Assembly (NCBI RefSeq): GCF_001594145.1
Contig: NZ_LVCF01000030.1
Location: 1 to 64,000 of the forward strand
Source: Branchiibius sp. NY16-3462-2
GTDB lineage: Bacteria; Actinomycetota; Actinomycetes; Actinomycetales; Dermatophilaceae
Length of the DNA stretch: 64,000 nucleotides
Reading direction: 5' to 3'
A program made the position numbers and the translations under genes. Every line of letters starts with the position of its first letter. The stretch's first letter is position 1. Shown here piece after piece: positions 59,701 to 64,000 of the stretch. Below the pieces are notes generated by a model. The model was not told the origin of the DNA, did not search any database, and saw nothing but the letters and a program-made list of their open reading frames with translations.

Positions 59701-60652
59701 TCGCAGCCCCGGGGAACGGACTGATCGCCGTGGGGTGGTTGTGCGTCTCGACCTTCATCAGGACGTGCACGTCGTCCTCACGCGCGCGATAGGCCGACGG
59801 GCCGTCGGTGTCGGCGGGCAGGAACCGGGTGCGGCGCCCTCCCACCATCACCGACGCGTTGTCCTTGTAAGCAACGACCGTGCCCCCACCTGCGACCTGC
59901 TCGGTGTGCCGGATCATCCCGAACAACGACCGGGTTTCGACCTGCCCGTCGACGATGAAGTCGGCGTTGAAGATCTTGTGCCGGCAGTGCTCGGAGTTGG
60001 CCTGCGCGAACATCATCAACTCGACGTCCGTGGGGTTGCGCTTGAGGCCCGTGAACGACTCCACCAAGTAGTCGATCTCGTCATCGGACAGAGCCAGGCC
60101 GAGCTCGCGGTTGGCCTCCTCCAACGCCGAGCGGCCGTGCCGCAGGATGTCGACGTGCTCCATCGGCTCGGCCTCGCGCTCGGCGAACAGCGCTGCGGCG
60201 TCCTCACGGGCCGGGAAGGCTACCTCGATCATCCGGTCGTGCAGCACGTCCGCGCAGAACTCCCACTCTTCCTCGGTGAGCGATGCGGAGGAGGCCACGG
60301 TGAACTCGGTGACCCGCTCGATCCGGTGCACCTCGACCCCGCAGTTGTGCGCGATGTCGGTCGCTTTGGACGCCCACGGTGAGATGGTGCCAAGTCGCGG
60401 AGCGACCACGACGAGAACCCCGGGTGCCCCGGGAACCCAGGGGTCGCCGTACGTCAATAAGCGCTCGACGGTCGCCTGCACGTCCGGGGACAGCGGCGCG
60501 GCGCTGGCCACCCAGTGCACGTAGCGCGCGCTGACTCCGGTGACGGTGGGTACGGCGGCCTGCAGTCGCGTGACCAGCCCCGCCGATCGGAAGGGCGAGA
60601 GGGCATTGCCTCCGGGGACGACGGTGAGCACGTGATCGTGCGCAGCGGGCAT
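56726..60652 (-). CDS. purL: Phosphoribosylformylglycinamidine synthase, single chain (fused glutaminase)
   Basis: A 1308-residue FGAM synthase for step 4 of purine synthesis. Domains in order: N-terminal PurS-like segment (about 1-150), AIRS-like synthase repeats 1 and 2 with FAQANSEHCRHKIFNADF and the LMKVETHNHPTAISPFPGAA ATP site, and a C-terminal class I glutaminase with GICNGCQMFAALADL (nucleophilic Cys) and MMPHPER with the partner His and Glu. Actinobacteria usually split this enzyme into PurS, PurQ and PurL, so a fused gene of gammaproteobacterial form is uncommon. The ATG at 60650-60652 is divergent from the SLC13-like gene by 74 bp. Confidence 0.95.
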   Translation of the reverse strand: MPAAHDHVLTVVPGGNALSPFRSAGLVTRLQAAVPTVTGVSARYVHWVASAAPLSPDVQATVERLLTYGDPWVPGAPGVLVVVAPRLGTISPWASKATDIAHNCGVEVHRIERVTEFTVASSASLTEEEWEFCADVLHDRMIEVAFPAREDAAALFAEREAEPMEHVDILRHGRSALEEANRELGLALSDDEIDYLVESFTGLKRNPTDVELMMFAQANSEHCRHKIFNADFIVDGQVETRSLFGMIRHTEQVAGGGTVVAYKDNASVMVGGRRTRFLPADTDGPSAYRAREDDVHVLMKVETHNHPTAISPFPGAATGAGGEIRDEGATGRGSAPKAGLTGFVVSNLHLPGTEEPWETEEYGAPSHIASPLDIMIEGPIGAAAFNNEFGRPGLGGFFRVYEQTVDGVRRGYHKPIMSAGGLGTISADLVEKIPFPAGTLLIQIGGPGMRIGMGGGAASSMAAGTNAASLDFDSVQRGNPEIERRAQEVINHCWSLGPDENPILAIHDVGAGGLSNAFPELVDDAGLGARFDLSAVPLEESGLAPKEIWCNESQERYVVAIAPTSLARFAALCERERCPYAVVGVAADDGELVVTAGSAEPDSPFPDPVGEDTPGVAAGDLPIDMPMQVLLGKPPRMTRDVTRVAREGTSFDESAIDVREAAYAVLRHPSVASKRFLITIADRTVGGLTHRDQMVGPWQVPVADVAVTLADHVGFAGEAMASGERTPLASKDAPASGRMAVGEALTNLLAAPVTSLSGVKLSCNWMAACGEPGEDAALYDTVSAVAMELCPALGISVPVGKDSLSMRTRWSEDGVTKQVTSPVSLVVTAFASLPDVRGTWTPALQGDSKLVLVDLGGGRNRLGGSMLAQVSDAFGSDVPDLDDPDQVLALADALAELREASLVTAYHDRSDGGLWAAACEMAFAGATGVSLEVPSVASLFTEELGVLLEVPTDSLEAASGVLRSRGLPFSVVGEPNSSRRVTVSIDGAPTLDESLRDLAQAWDEVSWRIARLRDNPECADQEHAAFAADDDPGLVVTTTFDPTDDVAAPYVSKGSRPNLAVLREQGVNSHVETAFMFDRAGFDAYDVHMTDLQSGRIALSEFTGLVAAGGFSYGDTLGAGEGWARSVLFHPELTDQFREFFHRSGTFGLGICNGCQMFAALADLIPGADAWPLFTRNVSEQYEARLTQVEVLESPSVLFAGMAGSRVPIAVAHGEGFANFSARGSLENVHQAVRFVDHDGGIATTYPLNPNGSPQGLTAVTTDDGRFTAMMPHPERVSRNVQMSWTSGPVEQESPWLRIFRNARVFVG

Positions 60653-60726
60653 GCGTGGGTCTCCCGGGTTAACGCGGCGGTGTTCGCCCTCAGGCTACCG
60701 GTGGGGCGGGCTGCTAGCGTCATGCG

Positions 60727-61815
60727 GTGCTCAGCGCCCACGAGGTGCTCGATCTCGCGGCACGGGTCGGGCCGGTGCTCGTCTTCCTGGTCGCGATCAC
60801 GGTTGTCGCCGAAATCGCTTCGATCGCGGGCGTGTTCGACGTTGCGGCGCACTGGGCGGCACGGGCCGGGGGGCGTCGGACGTGGCGGTTGTGGCTGCTG
60901 ATCGTGGCGCTGGCCTGCGTGAGCACCATCGTGCTGAGCCTGGACACGACCGCGGTCCTGTTGACGCCCGTGGCCATCACGGTGGCCGCGCAGGTGGGGG
61001 TCTCGCCGGTGCCGTTCGCGATGACCACGCTGTGGCTGGCCAACACTGCGTCGCTCCTGCTGCCCGTCTCGAACCTCACCAACCTGCTGGCCCTGCACCA
61101 CCTGGGGTCCACCGGTGCCTACCTGCGGCTGTCCTGGGCGCCCGCGCTGGCCGCGATCGGGGCGACCGTGGTGGTGCTGGCTTTGCGCCATCGCGCCGCT
61201 CTCCGGGGGACGTACGACGTGTCGCCGCCTCCGTCGCCGCACGACCGGGTCCTGCTGTGGTCGGCAGGTCTGGTGTGCGTCCTACTCGGGCCGCTGTTCG
61301 TGACCGGGCTGGTGCCGGCGATCCCGGCGTCGGTGGCGGCGGTGGTGTTGGTTGCTGTCCTCTGGGTCAGAGACAGGTCGCGGTTGCGGGAGATCGCAGT
61401 GCCGTGGCGGCTGGTGGTGGGCGTCATCCTGCTCTTCCTGGTGGTGCAACTGGCGCTGGACCACGGGCTGCGGTCGTTCCTTTCGTCGGCCGTGGGCTCC
61501 GGCAGCGGTCCTTCCTCCCTGGCACGGGTCGCGGCCACCGGTGCGGTCTCTGCGAACGCGGTCAACAACCTGCCGGCGTACCTGGCGCTGGAATCGGTCG
61601 CCTCTGACGCTCCCGCCCGGCTGATGGCGTTGCTGATCGGCGTGAACGTCGGGCCGCTGGTCACGGTGTGGGCGTCGCTGGCAACGTTGCTGTGGCGGCA
61701 GCGGTGCCGCGCGGCGGGCCTTGCTATTTCCCCACAGCGACTGGCGGCAGAGGGGCTCGTAGCGGCGGTCGCGTCCGTTGCGGCGGCGGTGTTCGCCCTA
61801 GCCCTGATTAGCTGA
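60727..61815 (+). CDS. ArsB/SLC13-like ion transporter
   Basis: A 362-residue polytopic membrane protein with about 11 helices. The segments LSLDTTAVLLTPVAITVAAQ, LWLANTASLLLPVSNLTNLL and SANAVNNLPAYLALES are the two clamp regions of the ArsB/SLC13 (DASS-type) superfamily, which export arsenite or import dicarboxylates. No arsenic genes are next to it. The GTG at 60727 follows a TAGCGT -10-like element within 10 bases, suggesting a near-leaderless transcript. Confidence 0.8.
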   Translation: MLSAHEVLDLAARVGPVLVFLVAITVVAEIASIAGVFDVAAHWAARAGGRRTWRLWLLIVALACVSTIVLSLDTTAVLLTPVAITVAAQVGVSPVPFAMTTLWLANTASLLLPVSNLTNLLALHHLGSTGAYLRLSWAPALAAIGATVVVLALRHRAALRGTYDVSPPPSPHDRVLLWSAGLVCVLLGPLFVTGLVPAIPASVAAVVLVAVLWVRDRSRLREIAVPWRLVVGVILLFLVVQLALDHGLRSFLSSAVGSGSGPSSLARVAATGAVSANAVNNLPAYLALESVASDAPARLMALLIGVNVGPLVTVWASLATLLWRQRCRAAGLAISPQRLAAEGLVAAVASVAAAVFALALIS

Positions 61816-61819
61816 AGGC

Positions 61820-62497
61820 ATGCCCGCGGCCGAGGAGAATGTGACGAGGGCGGCGTACGACGCCATCGCCGATATCTACGCCGACCGGCTCGTGTCCACG
61901 GAGGCGGAACACGCGGTCGAGTTGGCGATGATCGACTACTTTGCCTCGCTCCTCGAGGATCCACGGCGGGTCCTGGACGCCGGTTGCGGGGCGGGGCGGA
62001 TGCTGCCCTACCTCGACGGGCGCGGGTGCCGTCCCGGGGGCGTCGACCTCTCACCACAGATGATCCGCCGGGCGCAACGCGACCACCCCAGCTACCCGTC
62101 GAAGGTGGGCAGTCTGACCGCGTTGGACTACCCGGACGCCACGTTCGACGGCGTTTTCTCCTGGTACTCGACCATCCACAACCCCGACGAGGACCTCGGC
62201 CTGATGTTCGCGGAGATGGCCCGGGTCCTGCGCCCGGGCGGCTTGCTCCTCGTCGCCTTCCAGGTGGGCGAGGGCATGCGCCAGGTGGGTCGAGGATATG
62301 GAGCGCTGGGCCAACCGGTCGTGATGCACCGCTACCACCGGTCCGTCGATGAGATGGTCGACCGACTCGCGGCAGGAGGCCTGGATCTAGTGGCTCGGAT
62401 GGAGCGCGGTCCGATCGGCTCCGAAGTCGACCCACAGGCGGTGGTCGTTGCGCGTCGGGCCCTGATGAGCGGAACAAACGCGGCCGCTTGTGGATAG
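61820..62497 (+). CDS. Class I SAM-dependent methyltransferase
   Basis: A 225-residue Rossmann methyltransferase. The SAM-binding motif is RVLDAGCGAGRMLPYLDGRG, the second acidic motif is GVDLSPQ, and a typical ALDYPDATFDGVFSWYS loop with ARVLRPGGLLLVAF follows. Substrate unknown; a small molecule is likely. It starts 4 bp after the transporter stop, so is probably in the same operon. Confidence 0.92.
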   Translation: MPAAEENVTRAAYDAIADIYADRLVSTEAEHAVELAMIDYFASLLEDPRRVLDAGCGAGRMLPYLDGRGCRPGGVDLSPQMIRRAQRDHPSYPSKVGSLTALDYPDATFDGVFSWYSTIHNPDEDLGLMFAEMARVLRPGGLLLVAFQVGEGMRQVGRGYGALGQPVVMHRYHRSVDEMVDRLAAGGLDLVARMERGPIGSEVDPQAVVVARRALMSGTNAAACG

Positions 62498-62619
62498 CGA
62501 CCAGGAACGCGCCGGTTATCCACCCCGGGCGTTTTCGTCCTGGGTTCTTGTCGGTGGGTCCGCCTAGGGTTTGGGGTATTGGTTCAGGCTTCTCGTGGGG
62601 ACGGGAAGGGGGTGGGGTC

Positions 62620-64000
62620 ATGGTTGCGGATGGTGTGAGTTCGGATGTCGCTGATTCTGTTGTGGTGCAGGGGGTTTCGTGGGCGGCGGGTGTTGCCGGC
62701 GTGCACACCGCGCTGGACGCACTGACCTCGCGCCGGACCGTTGACGGCGCGGCTACCGTCGACCCCGACACCGGCGAGCTCGTCACTGACGAGCCGGTCA
62801 CCGACGCTGATCTGCGGGCGTTGAGCTCCTCACTGTCCCGGGCCAAAGCGCGGATCGACGCGGTGTTGATGGTGCTGGCGCGGGGATTACACGAACGTGA
62901 CGCGGCCCGTGTCGCCGGCGCGATCAGCACCGGGCAGTTACTAGCCCAGGACTTCGGTGGCGACCGGACCGACGCGAACGCGTTCGTCCGCACCGCGATC
63001 CAGTTATCCAACACCCCCATCATCGAAGACGCGTTGGCCCAAGGCCGGGTCAACCGGGACCAGGCCGGGGTCATCGCCCGCGCCCTGAACCACCTCCCCA
63101 TCGCCGTCGAGGCCGCTGACCGGGTCCGAGCCCAGGAATCGTTACTGGATGCCGCCCGGTTGCTGTCGATCCAGGATTTGGGGCGGGCCGCGACCCGCAC
63201 CGCCGAGGCGTTCAAAACCCCCGCCGAAGCCGACCAGCACGAAGAAGGCCAACTACGCGCCCGGGAACGCCGCGCCGCCCGCAACACCCGGTTCTGGATG
63301 CGCGACAACCGCGACGGCACCCACCGCGGCGGATTCACCCTGCCCGACACCGAAGCAGAGATGCTGCGCAGCGCCGTGGAAGCCCTCGCCGCACCCCGCC
63401 GCTACCACCTGGAATCAGCTGAGGCGGATGCGGACGGGGCGGATGCTGCCGAGGCGGATGCTGGGTTGCCGTCGGATCAGCGGCACCGGCAAGGGCGGGC
63501 GTTCGCGATCATCTGCTCCCACCTACCCGCCGATGCGTTACCCAACGCCGGCGGCATCAGCGCCGTGCTGAGTGTGAACGTGGACTACGACACCCTCACC
63601 GGGCAACTCGGCCCCGGCACGTTGCCCTCGGGGGCACGGATCTCCGCCGCCAAAGCCCGACAGATCGGCTGCGGCGCCGGGATCCTGCCCCAAGTGCTGG
63701 GCGGCAAACCGTTACCGCTGGACCTGGGCCAACTCCAACGGTTGTTCAACGCCACCCAACGCCGCGCCCTGGCCATGCGGGACCGGGGCTGTGCCTACCC
63801 CGGCTGTGACCGGCCCCCGCAATGGTGTGAAGGCCACCACTGGCGCAACCCCTGGACACCCCGAAACCCCGACGATTCGCATGGCGCTACTGATCTGGGC
63901 AACGGTTGCCTGCTATGCGCCCACCACCACCGCCTCGTACACGACCGGCACGTCCAGATCCGCGAACGCAACGGCTACCTCGAATTCCTGGTCCCACCGG
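62620..64000 (+). CDS. 13E12/DUF222 HNH endonuclease family protein (partial, runs off right edge)
   Basis: An open frame of at least 460 codons to the end of the window, without a stop; translation checked by eye. N-terminal DUF222 region is helical, with RAKARIDAVLMVLARGLHER and VNRDQAGVIARAL. The HNH motif near the end reads CAYPGCDRPPQWCEGHHWRN, then a region with CLLCAHHHRLVHD. Such repeat-family proteins are widespread in actinobacteria and often multicopy; nuclease activity is inferred. The ATG at 62620 follows a GGGAAGGGGG purine-rich stretch. A linker rich in GCGGATGC repeats encodes an acidic Ala-Asp region around 63420-63470. Confidence 0.88.
   Translation, partial: MVADGVSSDVADSVVVQGVSWAAGVAGVHTALDALTSRRTVDGAATVDPDTGELVTDEPVTDADLRALSSSLSRAKARIDAVLMVLARGLHERDAARVAGAISTGQLLAQDFGGDRTDANAFVRTAIQLSNTPIIEDALAQGRVNRDQAGVIARALNHLPIAVEAADRVRAQESLLDAARLLSIQDLGRAATRTAEAFKTPAEADQHEEGQLRARERRAARNTRFWMRDNRDGTHRGGFTLPDTEAEMLRSAVEALAAPRRYHLESAEADADGADAAEADAGLPSDQRHRQGRAFAIICSHLPADALPNAGGISAVLSVNVDYDTLTGQLGPGTLPSGARISAAKARQIGCGAGILPQVLGGKPLPLDLGQLQRLFNATQRRALAMRDRGCAYPGCDRPPQWCEGHHWRNPWTPRNPDDSHGATDLGNGCLLCAHHHRLVHDRHVQIRERNGYLEFLVPP

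Noticed and set aside
61119..63350. A 743-residue open frame on the minus strand opposite the transporter, methyltransferase and HNH genes
   Set aside because: High-GC antisense frames run long; the sequence is rich in Arg, Ser, Pro and Gly, has no domain match and overlaps three well-supported genes.
1..64000. CRISPR array, prophage or plasmid backbone
   Set aside because: No regularly spaced direct repeats, phage structural genes or replication-initiation genes were seen.

Overview
The window is high-GC, densely packed bacterial chromosome with many GTG starts, 4-bp stop/start overlaps and actinobacterial hallmark families (DUF3263, an F420-dependent Ddn-type reductase, FurA-KatG, a 13E12/DUF222 HNH protein). 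It most resembles a Micrococcales actinobacterium, perhaps Dermacoccaceae; that placement is inferred from gene content only. About 64 protein genes, one tRNA and several regulatory palindromes or hairpins are supported. Both edges cut a gene: a probable transposase N-terminus on the left and a 13E12-type HNH protein on the right.

Region by region. 0-4 kb: AbiEi/DUF559 protein, DUF3263 protein, a small membrane protein, two copies of a 19-bp intergenic repeat, a PLP decarboxylase. 3.5-7.6 kb: a chain of five mostly overlapping genes, uracil-DNA glycosylase, SGNH hydrolase and the molybdate transporter modABC. 7.6-14.7 kb: polysaccharide deacetylase; an operon of a DUF6421-like two-domain protein, an SDR and a threonine-aldolase-like enzyme; FMN reductase; aldo/keto reductase; PPOX-fold protein. 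14.7-17.5 kb: 3-hydroxyacyl-CoA dehydrogenase and oleate hydratase, preceded by a perfect palindrome at the ribosome-binding site and closed by a strong terminator.

17.6-28 kb is a surface and secretion region: a secreted S8-peptidase-like protein without a catalytic domain, a secreted S53 (sedolisin) peptidase, a GH81 endo-beta-1,3-glucanase lipoprotein, a membrane acyltransferase with SGNH domain translationally coupled to a cellulose-synthase-like GT2, and a lipoprotein.

28-34.6 kb is a catabolic operon for a branched C5 dicarboxylate or its CoA ester: MHS transporter, acyl-CoA dehydrogenase, CitE-type lyase, CaiB-type CoA-transferase and mesaconyl-CoA-hydratase-like dehydratase, divergent from a LysR regulator. 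The reactions would chain as CoA activation, dehydrogenation, hydration and lyase cleavage to two small central metabolites. Just downstream, a 3' fragment of that LysR gene is repeated, a footprint of duplication. 36-39.6 kb: a second LysR regulator divergent from a split ThDP decarboxylase (ComD/ComE type) and an aldehyde dehydrogenase, a likely 2-oxoacid-to-acid route.

39.6-50 kb: small hydrolase, YciI, lipoprotein, cytosine deaminase with NCS1 permease, butanediol-type dehydrogenase, ArsR with a tandem AHSA1 protein, TetR divergent from an acyl-CoA dehydrogenase/SDR/VOC set, Ddn-type reductase, DUF2500-like protein. 50-56 kb: zinc-ribbon membrane protein, HicB-like solo antitoxin with its own palindrome, tRNA-Thr, adenine deaminase-type enzyme, katG and furA with a perfect 7-1-7 Fur/PerR box. 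56-64 kb: SDR, a single-chain (fused glutaminase) PurL of 1308 residues, an ArsB/SLC13-like transporter, a methyltransferase, and the truncated HNH gene.
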